In this document: piece by piece, positions 1 through 9,168 of the stretch
Position numbering within the stretch: the stretch's first letter is position 1
Layout: every line of letters begins with the position of its first letter
Source: Armillaria gallica
Taxonomy: Eukaryota; Basidiomycota; Agaricomycetes; Agaricales; Physalacriaceae
Direction of reading: 5' to 3'
Length of the DNA: 64,000 nucleotides
NCBI GenBank assembly: GCA_037576215.1
Contig: JBANDB010000003.1
Coordinates: forward strand, 2,790,001-2,854,000
Notes under the pieces: model-generated
Databases searched by the model: none
Told to the model about the DNA's origin: nothing
The model's input: only the letters and a program-made list of their open reading frames with translations
Made by a program: the position numbers and the translations under genes

Positions 1-131
1 GAGGATGGAGAGCGCTGCGGCGATTGACTAGCAAGTCTCTTCCGCTTTCTACAGCGTTTCTGTGCACGAGCATCTCGAGTAGATGTGCCACAGGCTGATG
101 AACGCGTTCTACTCCGCGTCGAGACAGCCAT
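1..131 (-). CDS. F-box protein paralogue, 5' end only (runs off the window)
   Basis: The start codon is at 131 and the reading frame runs leftward off the window. The first 40 or so residues match the N-terminus of the F-box gene at 570-2063: same MAVSTRSRT start, same basic block AQKRCRKRKR, then SQSPQRSPS. Two or three residues are inserted near position 10 and there are scattered substitutions. The match continues about 50 bp upstream of the start codon, so this is a tandem gene duplication and not a conserved motif. The F-box itself would lie outside the window, so function is inferred only from the paralogue. Whether the gene is complete cannot be judged here. Confidence 0.6.
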   Translation of the reverse strand, partial: MAVSTRSRTRSSACGTSTRDARAQKRCRKRKRLASQSPQRSPS

Positions 132-569
132 GATGCCTGGAAGATATATTCAGCTGCTAAAGACTTGGAAAAGACGCATGCTGACCGACAGTAACTGACT
201 GACTTGAATCTGGTAGTAACTATTGAGGTAGGTTGAGGTTTAGTCGAACGTTAGTCGACGTCGCACGGCTGATATCTCGCGTGATGCAAGACCGCGAAGT
301 TCAGAATCAATGCAGTCAATCATTGTTCAGTCTCTGCCTTTAAATTCGGTCCGGGAGGTCTCTCTGAGTGCTCACTCTGTTGGCCGAATGTATATACGTA
401 TAAGGGATAGTGTCCGGCGACTATTTCGCGCAAAGTCCCGTCCCTCCCTCTCTCATCAGGTATGTATCGTCCGTCTGTCTATGAGAGACTAGGTGTACGG
501 CGTGTAATATTTTTAAGAATGAAGCAAGTCGGAAAAGATAAGATGTTCCCCTAGATTTCTAATAGTGCA

Positions 570-2063
570 TTATGTCGTGTTCTGGTGCTCCAATGACTTC
601 TCCTTGTCATTCAGTTCCTTCTCCTTCCGCCACAACCACTCCGGGTCCGTATACAAGTGACGCCAATCCACAGCCACCATCTTCAAGCCAGGGCAGGCAT
701 TTTTCATCTTTCTGACGAAATTGAGTTGTTCCCTCTCCGAGCATCGAGACGTTGTATGGAACCGCTCCAAATTTGGGATCAAGGCTGCCGCGATGGGGAT
801 TTCAACGGTACGGATCACCTCCTGATGATCTAAGGAAATCGAAAAGTCGGTAATCCCTTTAAGCAGCTCTTCTGCCCTCTTCACGCCCCTTCCACGACGA
901 AATTTGAACCGCAGCCATTCGCTCAAGTCTTGGAGGTGGAGGTAGAGGTGATGAACTGTAGGGATATGGGATATCACAAGAAGTGCTTCCTGCATTCCTG
1001 TGACATCTCCATCCGTAACATCGACCCATTCGAGGGAAGGGAATGCTTCCGGAGTGGAGAGTAGCACACGAATGGCAGCTGCCGTACCAGTGATACTCGA
1101 CAATGACAGGCGAGTCGCGGGTTCGAATGACGTCTTCAAATCCAGTTTTGACTCTTTATGTCCCTTGCCGATTAATACAGGTTTCCATGTCCTAATGACG
1201 AGCGATTTGATGTGCTGGTGGCGTTCGAGAAAAGCTGCGACAGCTGCAAAACTAAACGTGCCGCCCGAGAGCGTCACTGTTTGAAGACTGCTGAGGGTAA
1301 TCTTGGTAATTTTTAGAAGGGTGTCGTCAGAAAGGCTAGAAAGAGTCAACACTCTGACAGGTGACTCTTCCATAGACTGCAGCATCCAAGCCATATACCG
1401 CACCGGACACTCAGTCAGGGTGACCGTTGACAGTTGGGTAAGGCGTGGCGGGTCAAACCTTATGTGTGCAGGCCCGCCTGTTCTGGTGGTTGCACCCGAT
1501 GTATATGTATTTATCTTGGTGCACCTGAGTTTGCTGAGATCCTTGAAGAAAGCAACGTGCTTCTTCATCGGAAACTTTGGCCAATTCATGCCCACAAAAG
1601 AGACGTCAAACTCCGTGCCCATAGCCTTGAGAACGGCGAGAGATCGCTGGACTTCAGTCATCTCCCTGCTAAAGTTGTCGGAAAAATTGCAATAGATAGA
1701 GGTCAGACGCAGTTTGTGAATAAACGACAAGCGAAGCATTCGGAAAGAGGAGAAGGGCCGGTCACCATAGTTTTTGCTGAAATACAGGAAGGAAACTCGG
1801 TCGAAATGATGTGCCATCACGAATTCATTGAGTCGGCGACATGTAGTAGCTAGAGGGATGGTGGTTTCGACCGAGCGAGGCAGCTCAGCAAGGATTTTGT
1901 GTAAGAGTTCGTTTGGAAGGTCGGGTAAAGATGCACGAGGTGGAGACGGCGAGCGCTGCGGCGACTGACGAGTAGGTCTCTTCCGTTTTCTACAGCGTTT
2001 CTGTGCACGAGCATCTGGAGTAGATGCGCCACAGGCAGTTCTACTTCGCGTCGAGACGGCCAT
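570..2063 (-). CDS. F-box domain protein, 497 aa, single exon
   Basis: An uninterrupted 497-codon frame. Residues 1-45 are basic and Ser/Pro-rich (AQKRCRKRKRPTRQSPQRS). An F-box follows at about 46-90: LPDLPNELLHKILAELP, then PLATTCRRLNEF. The remainder has scattered leucine-rich, beta-strand-like segments, as is common in Agaricomycete F-box proteins with degenerate LRRs. By family, the F-box should bind Skp1 in an SCF ubiquitin ligase and the C-terminal part would select a substrate, which cannot be predicted. The plus-strand open frames inside this gene are shadows. A tandem paralogue starts at position 131. Such genes are greatly expanded in mushroom genomes, and a tandem pair fits that pattern. 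Confidence 0.8.
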   Translation of the reverse strand: MAVSTRSRTACGASTPDARAQKRCRKRKRPTRQSPQRSPSPPRASLPDLPNELLHKILAELPRSVETTIPLATTCRRLNEFVMAHHFDRVSFLYFSKNYGDRPFSSFRMLRLSFIHKLRLTSIYCNFSDNFSREMTEVQRSLAVLKAMGTEFDVSFVGMNWPKFPMKKHVAFFKDLSKLRCTKINTYTSGATTRTGGPAHIRFDPPRLTQLSTVTLTECPVRYMAWMLQSMEESPVRVLTLSSLSDDTLLKITKITLSSLQTVTLSGGTFSFAAVAAFLERHQHIKSLVIRTWKPVLIGKGHKESKLDLKTSFEPATRLSLSSITGTAAAIRVLLSTPEAFPSLEWVDVTDGDVTGMQEALLVISHIPTVHHLYLHLQDLSEWLRFKFRRGRGVKRAEELLKGITDFSISLDHQEVIRTVEIPIAAALIPNLERFHTTSRCSEREQLNFVRKMKNACPGLKMVAVDWRHLYTDPEWLWRKEKELNDKEKSLEHQNTT

Positions 2064-2506
2064 GACACCTGGGAGATATGTTCAGCTGCTAGAGACTAGA
2101 GCAAGGCATGAATATACCGACACTGCTCTTGATGCTGCTGAGATGAAGGTCAGATTTAGGACCGAAATCGTTGTCTTAGCAGAAACTCTAATCACGTGAA
2201 CCCTCACCCTATGAACTCAATTGATTCAATTGAAGTCAGAAGTGTATCAAGTTACGGGAGGGATTGGTTCGCGTCTACAGCATACCTCATTGCGCAGAGA
2301 TGAGATTTCGCCAGGAAATGCTCAGATCGGGGACAGCCATGCCTATCTGGTATGGTTGTATAGTACACGTAGTAACTCAGTTTCAATCTGTTCCTCGAAG
2401 AGTCTTCTCATTTTGATATTCAATACCCTTGCGGTTCGACAACTGAAGTTAATCGATATGTCTATGCAGTTCTGTTCGACGCAACACAGCAAAACCACCC
2501 GCTCGC

Positions 2507-3681
2507 TCACAGAGCACTTGCACCTAAAGACATCTTTAATAAACAAGAAGAGGATATGATGTTTATGAACATACCAGTAATGATATCGACCAACTCGTTG
2601 GTAATGGCGGCTTGGCGACCACGGTTGAACTGCATTTGGAGACGGTCAATCATGTCACCGGCGTTCTTTGAAGCATTATCCATAGCATTTCGCCTGTGTA
2701 TAAGCATGAGAACAGACGCGAACATCAACGCTAGTCGATAGACCCTACCGAGCACTGATTTCACAAGCATGACCTTCGACAAGAAGAGCGTAGATGGCGT
2801 TAGCAAGCGAGAATTGAGAAAGGTCCTTGGTGAAGTCGTCCTCCATCTCGTAAGTCTTGAATTTGCCTTGTACCAGCCATCAGTGACCTTGGTAGTCCTT
2901 TGGGCGGACTGTACTCACTGCTCTCAGCCAAAGACTTCAAGCCCCTGATTTCCAAAGCGGCGGGTTCATAAGAGATGGCGGAGACGAACTTGTTGTAGAC
3001 AAGAACGACAGAGTCGTATTCGACACCACTTTTCGCGATCAAGTCGGCAACAGCAGAAGCGTCAGCAAAGGTGGGGACGTCCCTTCCGACTTGATTGAAG
3101 GTAAGACGGATGTTCTGGGGGAGGGCGCGAGATAGCTGGGCCTTGGACTTGTCACCGACGATCATGATGGGAGAATCGGACTCGACCGTTGTGGCACCGA
3201 GAGGAGAGTCAGGCAAGTTACCGATGGCCCTACGTGTCGCTTTGGTGACCGAGGAGTGAATACCACCGCAAAGACCCTTGTCGGATGAGATGACAACGAA
3301 AAGTTTCTTGGGAGCGGGAGCCTCGTCCTTGGATTGCTCGAACACCTCTACAAAGAAAACCCGTTATTCCACGAACTCCGCTACGAAATTGGGGTCTCCG
3401 CACCAGCGTTGGCTACACCGTAGTCCTTGGCAGCCCCCATGGCACGCTGGGCCTTGGCAAGACGCGCAGACGCAATCATTTTCATCGACTGTGGTGCCAG
3501 TGAGCGCCCCAGAAAAATGCGAATATCCTCTGTGACGCACCTTGGTGATTTTCTCAATGTTGCGGACGGACTTGAGTCGGAGCTCAAGCTCACGGAGGGT
3601 GGCCATGTTCCTAGCATTGGGCCTCGTCACAGCCAGCGACGACTGGGTCGCCACACGGGCAAGAGACTGACGAGCAAACAT
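2507..3681 (-). CDS. ATP3: Mitochondrial ATP synthase subunit gamma (F1 sector), 302 aa, six exons
   Basis: Exons on the minus strand: 3681-3541, 3488-3404, 3347-2919, 2866-2749, 2693-2575 and 2523-2507, 909 nt in frame to TGA. The product is the central-stalk gamma subunit of F1-ATPase, which turns rotation into ATP synthesis at the inner mitochondrial membrane. The first 25 or so residues ([15 protein letters not shown]) look like a mitochondrial presequence. Diagnostic blocks are [70 protein letters not shown] and the C-terminus [13 protein letters not shown]. The last exon encodes only the final five residues and is reached through a 51-nt phase-1 intron. The length is normal for fungal Atp3. 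The gene is head-to-head with SUI3. Confidence 0.96.
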
Positions 3682-3802
3682 GGAGGGGAAGTGGGAGCTG
3701 GTGGAAGGACCGTCGGACGTTCTCGGCTCAGAACGGGAAAGTTCCCACGGTCACATAGTCGTCCTTGGGACGAGACAATTTCTTCATTACACATTTACAG
3801 TC
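3682..3802. promoter_or_regulatory. Shared divergent promoter region of ATP3 and SUI3
   Basis: Only 121 bp separate the two start codons, which point away from each other. Both 5' UTRs and any core promoter elements must fit here or overlap the neighbouring gene. I see no clear TATA box. Co-expression of a respiratory and a translation gene from one small promoter is an inference from spacing alone. Confidence 0.55.
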
Positions 3803-5086
3803 ATGGCCTCCGAGGAACCGTTGTTCGACCCGTCGCTCAAAAAGCGAAAGAAAAAGGCCGTTGCCTTCACTGAGGACCCTCTCGGCGCCGATGCTGATCC
3901 AACGACGCCGGCACCAGAGACTATCGACAATACCACCACCAATGGCGAGGCAGTCGATCTCGGCCCAACAACTGCACATGAGCAGATGAAGCTGAATGGG
4001 GAGGATAAGAAGGAGGATGATGAATTCAAGGCCATGTTTGGCGATCTCAAGAAGAAGAAGAAAAAGAAGGAGATCCCTCTGGATTTGGTATGCCTTCCGT
4101 TGTATGTGATATTGATCTCGCTCATGAAGAGCTTAGGGCGACGATTCTGGTACATCGACACCGACGACAGCACCAGCTGCTGTTGCCGACGACCTCGACT
4201 TCTCTGATATAAAAAAGAAAAAGAAATCGTCGAAGAAAAAGGCGGCGTTTGACTTGGAGGCATTCGAGAAGGAGCTCAATGAATCCAAGGCCAAATCGGC
4301 TAATGCTGATGAAGACGACGACGAGGCCGATGTCGACCCCACTAATCTCGATAACATAGACGACGGTGATCTTGGTGACGATCCGTTTGCTCAACACGAG
4401 GCGCCAGCCGGCGGGGAAACTGGCGAGGCAGCTTGGCTGGGCAGTGACCGGGACTACTTATATCCAGAGGTATGCGCCTTTGCAGCCATCGTACACCTCG
4501 ACTCATCTGCAAATTACAGCTCCTTACACGGTTTTACTCCCTCCTGCACGCCGCCAACCCTTCTCTCCTCTCCACGTCATCCACAAAACGTTACACCATT
4601 GCGCCACCTTCCATTCATCGTGAAGGCAACAAGAAATCCATCTTCGCTAATGTCACCGATATTTGCAAAAAGATGCATCGTCAGGTATGCCAGGATATTC
4701 CCCGTGGCAATTTTTCGATACTGAGTCCCACCTGTAGCCTGAACACGTCATTCAATTCCTCTTCTCTGAAATGGGTACAACCGGTAGTGTGGATGGCGCG
4801 GGCCGACTTGTTATAAAAGGTCGCTTCCAACAGAAACAAGTCGAAAACGTTTTGAGGCGGTATATTGGTGAGCTTTTCCGTCGTGGTGCAATGTAGTGGC
4901 GCTAATATTCAAGCAGTCGAATACGTTACCTGCAAAACCTGCAAATCACCAGACACACTTCTGACAAAGGAAAACCGTATCTTCTTCATGTCTTGCGAGT
5001 CGTGTGGAAGTAGGCGTAGTGTGAATCCCATCAAGAGTGGATTCCAGGCGCAAGTTGGGAAGCGGAGTAAGAACAAGACAGGTTAG
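3803..5086 (+). CDS. SUI3: Translation initiation factor eIF2 subunit beta, 360 aa, five exons
   Basis: Exons: 3803-4087, 4137-4469, 4520-4684, 4738-4867 and 4917-5086 (1083 nt). The product is the beta subunit of eIF2, which delivers Met-tRNAi to the 40S ribosome. The N-terminal half carries three lysine blocks ([23 protein letters not shown]); in this family such K-boxes bind eIF5 and eIF2B-epsilon. An acidic stretch follows, then the conserved core ([49 protein letters not shown]) and a C-terminal zinc ribbon with Cys pairs CKTC and CESC. The first intron (4088-4136) must use the acceptor at 4135-4136: the CAG acceptors further downstream break the frame. The gene ends 82 bp from the convergent isomerase gene. 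Confidence 0.96.
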
Positions 5087-5168
5087 AGTACACTTCGCTG
5101 GAGAACATGTCGCTATCTGTATGACACTTGCTATGCACACGAGATACAAAGCAAATGACTGAGACGCT

Positions 5169-6585
5169 TTAATTGACTTCTACAAGAGCTCTATATAGCA
5201 CGATACCAGAATCAGCGGCAAAACCGACCTCTGTTGCCGCGCCAATGAAAACGACGTCTCCGGTACCAATGTTCAATGATGCATCTCCCCACGAAACAAT
5301 ACCTTTACCCTCTGTAATAACTGCGAGACTGGGGCCCTCCACAGCGCGGTGCGACTCGGTAGCACCAGCACCCAATTTGACCTGCACAACCGAAAACTCT
5401 GGGATAGGCGGATCATACAACGTACTGACATTCGATGAGAATGGCGTAGGCTGTACCCGATGTCTTGAAGCATCCGCCGGAACGTATGTTAGGCCCGCCA
5501 CAAGATTAGGTATATCTCTAAGCTTGGGCGTCAAACCAGCGCGAATCACATTATCAGAGTTGGCCATGCACTCGATGATATCTATCCATTACCATTAGAA
5601 TATCCAGAGACAAGAGACACAGTATGCAAGCTTACCCCCGTCTACATACGCATGCGGCTCACCAGCACCCAAGAAGATAGCCTCTCCTGGTTGCAGCTTG
5701 ACATAATTCAACAAGAACGCGCAGAAGATGCCAATGTCCCCTGGGAACTGCGATTTTAGCCTCAAAACCAGGGCCTCGACACTCTCTGGGTCAATATCAG
5801 GCTTGGAGGAATAACGCTCTACAAGGGCTGATAGCTGAGTTTTGAACGCAGTTTCTTCCGCAGTCATCAACGCAGCAAAGAGGTCTTTCAATGCAGCCTT
5901 TTCCGTCGGGCCACTAGGCGTATCTGATTCGGCTAATGCGAGAAAGGCATTAACAATAGAGGGCGGAATAACCGCGGATAGTTCGGGGGTACTTCGGAGA
6001 TGGTTGGCGATGTCGGGAAGAGGTAGGAATCCGCAGAGAGCTCGAAACGGAGTCAGCGCAAGAGCTAACTCAGGTTTGTGATTGGGATCTGCAAGGTGTG
6101 ATTATTAAAACATTGCAGCAATCCAGTTGAAGGGGACTACCTTTATAAATGTTTGGCAGCTGTGCATGGAGCTGTTCAGCGGTCTTCTTGTCAGGATGGG
6201 TCTGTATGCTGAGCGCCTTCTCGATAGAGAGCACTTTGAATAAGAACGGGAGATTTCCACCATTCGCATCAGGGAATCTGGATAGGACGTCTGTGCCAAT
6301 TAATGAAGGATTTTCTTTGAGAAAAGAAGACAGTGTAGCGCCCGATGAAAGCTTCGATGGCGAGGTAGGATGAGTGCCCATCCACAGCTAGGGACAGATT
6401 TCTGTATGGAAGCGAGCCATATAAGGTCAGGGTACACTCACTTCTGCGTAGGGCTTGTTATCGTCTAGTTGGAATCCTGAGGTTGCAGATGCGTCTGCGA
6501 GCTGCGCAACCTTTGAGCTGGATCCGAGCTTGCCCCAGTCGTACTGCTGTGTTGTGGGCATTATTTTAAAGACGGGGGAAGCCAT
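5169..6585 (-). CDS. PMI40: Mannose-6-phosphate isomerase (type I), 418 aa, four exons
   Basis: Exons: 6585-6442, 6387-6141, 6088-5636 and 5581-5169, 1257 nt in frame. The enzyme interconverts fructose-6-P and mannose-6-P, feeding GDP-mannose for protein mannosylation and wall polymers. Recognisable type I PMI blocks are QYDWGK near the start, WMGTHPTSPS, LFKVLSIEKALSIQTHPDKK (the QxHPD zinc/active-site motif), DPNHKPE, and QPGEAIFLGAGEPHAYVDG followed by DIIECMANSDNVIRAGLTPK. The start chosen gives MASPVFKIMP; the frame stays open upstream, but that extension is not conserved-looking. The region from exon 3's start to about 130 bp upstream of the ATG is duplicated as a dead copy near 12.3-12.96 kb, so this is the only functional copy in the window. 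Confidence 0.95.
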
Positions 6586-7254
6586 TGTTGAAAAGATATC
6601 CTTCCAAGCTACGTTGATGCTACGTGCAGGTGCAGTATTGGGTATCGTTGATGGTGGTCCAGAGCGGAAAGGGGCAAGTTCCTGTTTTGGCAAGTATGCG
6701 TCATAACATACGATGCACACACCAAGCCCACTAATGCACAGATATAACAGCTGTTAAAAATGCATGGTAACGGCTATAACAACTGCAGGGGAGAGGGATA
6801 CATACGGTACTCCAATAATTATTCAATAGTTGTCTTCCGCGCTCGTACTTATAGGATATCGGTTAATATTATTATACGAATGAAGCGGTGTTGAGCGTTG
6901 ATGCATTGATGGTGCAGTGTCGTTGGTCAATCCTTGACTCTTTAATTATCTGACGTACAGCTTTCACAAAATCTAACTTGTGTTTCTTTTCGAGATTACC
7001 ATCCAAGATAATGGCATGTCCTAGTCCATACACTTCTTTAGAGGATCGCGGTCACTAGTTCGCCAACCATCTCATGAGTTATGCTAGGACAGAACTTGAA
7101 GTCATCGTGCGCACATTGGGAGGATTCGCCACGCCGATACCAAGATTTCACCTGGGGAGTCAGGAGTCAGGACAAACGCCTGCTACGCCTTGCCAGGCCA
7201 TATGCCTTCGGACTCGTCCCTGCCGTGCTTGCAGTGGCACACTTTGGCTAAGTC
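6586..7254. other. Intergenic, isomerase upstream region and duplication breakpoint
   Basis: The first 130 bp or so (to about 6712) are shared with block B (12831-12959). From there to about 7254 I see no homology to block B and no convincing gene. In block B the corresponding interval holds an additional gene of about 2.3 kb and the 5' end of the unknown gene, so a deletion here or an insertion there has occurred. Confidence 0.5.
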
Positions 7255-8460
7255 ATAGTCATTGCCATCAAGTCTAAGTACTATCCTTGTCAATGGCGTG
7301 GTCGAGGTCACCATCAGTACCACCGTACCTGAATCTCGTGCGCATCTGGGATCCCCTACAGTGCTGATTTTTCAAAGTTTTAGTCAGCCGCGTATAGCCG
7401 ACCTGGAAAAGAGGTATTCTGATTTTGAGACTCTTTTGAAGGTAAGTCTTTGGGAGTTCATTTAATTCCACCATACTAACATTCCCAGCAGACGATCAAA
7501 CAAGAATATCCATCCATAGTCCCACCTCCCCCGAGACCCACCCGCAGGGCGCCTGGGAGCTTTCTAGAACTTCAGAACTTCCCCGGAAATATCAGGCCGC
7601 CATATTACCTGCAAACCCTTGTTTTCGTACAGTATTGTCATACATTGGTAACTCGTTACCTTAAGGCAGAGTCGGAGCTGCCGCGCGAGCCTATGGACGA
7701 GTCAGCACCAGATTCCTCTGGTCCATTATTAACCTCAATGTATTTCTTCTTTAGTGCGATTTCGTCAACTACAATCGCTCTACACGGTGCTGCAAACTTA
7801 CGAGACAAGGTTTCCAATAGGACAACCATCGATTTTGAGAATGTGCAATCCAGCGAAGTTACCGACGCCTATAAATCCGCGATTGCAATAGTCAGATCTT
7901 CGTGCAGATCCTACGAGGTATTTTTTATATGCGGAGTCCTCGGATCTTGATATGACTCGATGCATATGTAGATCGAATTCGATGCTTCACGGATGGACAC
8001 AGCGAAGGAAAACGACAAGAACCCGCAAGCGATTGAAGGCATGGAAGGACAGGGTGCAAGTTCGTGGTGTTCTGTTTCTCCCCCACTTTACCTGACCACT
8101 TTCGCTCCTACAGGGCAAGAACATGAACAAACCACTGGGACATGCGGAGATTGTTGTCAAATTCAAGGATGAGGCCTTCCCACGCAGCGCAGTCAATCCG
8201 AGGGAGCAGAAAAGTATGATCGGAAAATATTGCCTCTGATTCTATGCCCACTGATGCTATCTCTTTTAGTCTCTGTTCCCCCAACTACGCAGCTGGACGT
8301 GATCTTGTGGGAAGTACTTGCTCATGCGTCGCCTGAAATCCGGGATCGTATTCGCAGCAGATCCCACTTTAAGACAGAATCTCCTTCAGAAACTTTGTCG
8401 TTGCCCGATCCTGCCTCCAAAGTTGCAGGTCGCGTATTGCTACTTGTCATAGGTGCTTGA
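7255..8460 (+). pseudogene. 5'-truncated copy of the unknown gene found at 15583-17647
   Basis: Homology to the longer copy begins abruptly at about 7255, in the middle of what is there an internal exon, so at least three upstream exons are missing. Just inside, a 4-bp insertion shifts the frame relative to the other copy, and about 60 bp that include an intron have been deleted. Downstream exons are well kept: DLEKRYSDFETLLK, then a long frame (FLELQNFPGNIRPPYYLQ, NRTTIDFENVQSSEV), then NMNKPLGHAEIVVKF and the end TQLDVILWEVLAHA...LLLVIGA. In the middle exon this copy keeps an open frame where the longer copy has a 5-bp shift. No known domain was recognised. A shorter protein starting at 7262 cannot be excluded. 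Confidence 0.55.
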
Positions 8461-8603
8461 TCGAAATTGAGAGGGCGGGGCTCGCTTCTTGTTTTTATCC
8501 GCACACTCTTAGGTTTTCACTTGTAAATTGTAAACGAGTTTTATGTTCGATCTTTGCGAGAGAGAAAAATGATATGGCATATGTACATGAGAAGTATAGG
8601 CGG

Positions 8604-9168
8604 CTACGCGTATGGGTCCTTCAAGGGTCCTTTCAACAAGCGGCATGCCTTCTTAAAGAGGAGGTACACCATCGGGAAAACTGCAAAAATAGTCGCTATG
8701 GTCGCCACCACTATAACCGGCGTTGTTTGCGTCATGTATACGAAAACGATGACTTGCAGAAACAGGCACCATATCCCTAGAACCAGCGAGATGATCCCTG
8801 ATGAACAAGAAATCGTTGTAACATTTATCTTTAGATTTCGTTGAACACTCACAATGCCATAGTGCCAAGGTCCATGTATCTCCCAGTCCATAGTAGACTA
8901 AAATATCAATATCTGATGCAAGCTTGCCTTCTCTCGGTTTGTCAAGGTCGGAGGCAAGGGCGGGAAGGTCTCCTAGTTTGTCGATGAGAAATAGAGACGT
9001 GACAGTGGCGCTCGCGCTCAGGATGATGGCCCCAAACGATGCGACATAAAGAAAGGTGAGGGCGTGTGGATTTGCCTGCTGCTTGAAATCCCCGTTATTG
9101 ACAACGTCGTTGATGAGTGATAAGAGGCCAGTAGCCACAGCTGCGAGCAAACTTGTCTGTTCAAGCAT
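8604..9168 (-). CDS. Small multi-pass membrane protein of unknown function, 169 aa (copy A)
   Basis: Two exons, 9168-8853 and 8797-8604, joined by a 55-nt GTGAGT..CAG intron; 510 nt in frame. The protein begins MLEQTSLLAAVATGLL and has hydrophobic stretches near residues 5-20 (weak), 38-62 (FLYVASFGAIILSASATV), 107-127 (SLVLGIWCLFLQVIVFVYM) and 133-153, so three or four membrane passes. A polar loop with DLPALASDLDKP lies between the second and third. No family was recognised. It is convergent with the truncated unknown gene, as in block B, where its paralogue is also intact. Retention of two open copies suggests that the gene is still used; its role is unknown. Confidence 0.65.

Noticed and set aside
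1000..1853. Plus-strand frames of 94-139 codons inside the F-box gene
   Set aside because: Antisense shadows of a 497-codon gene with a recognisable F-box.
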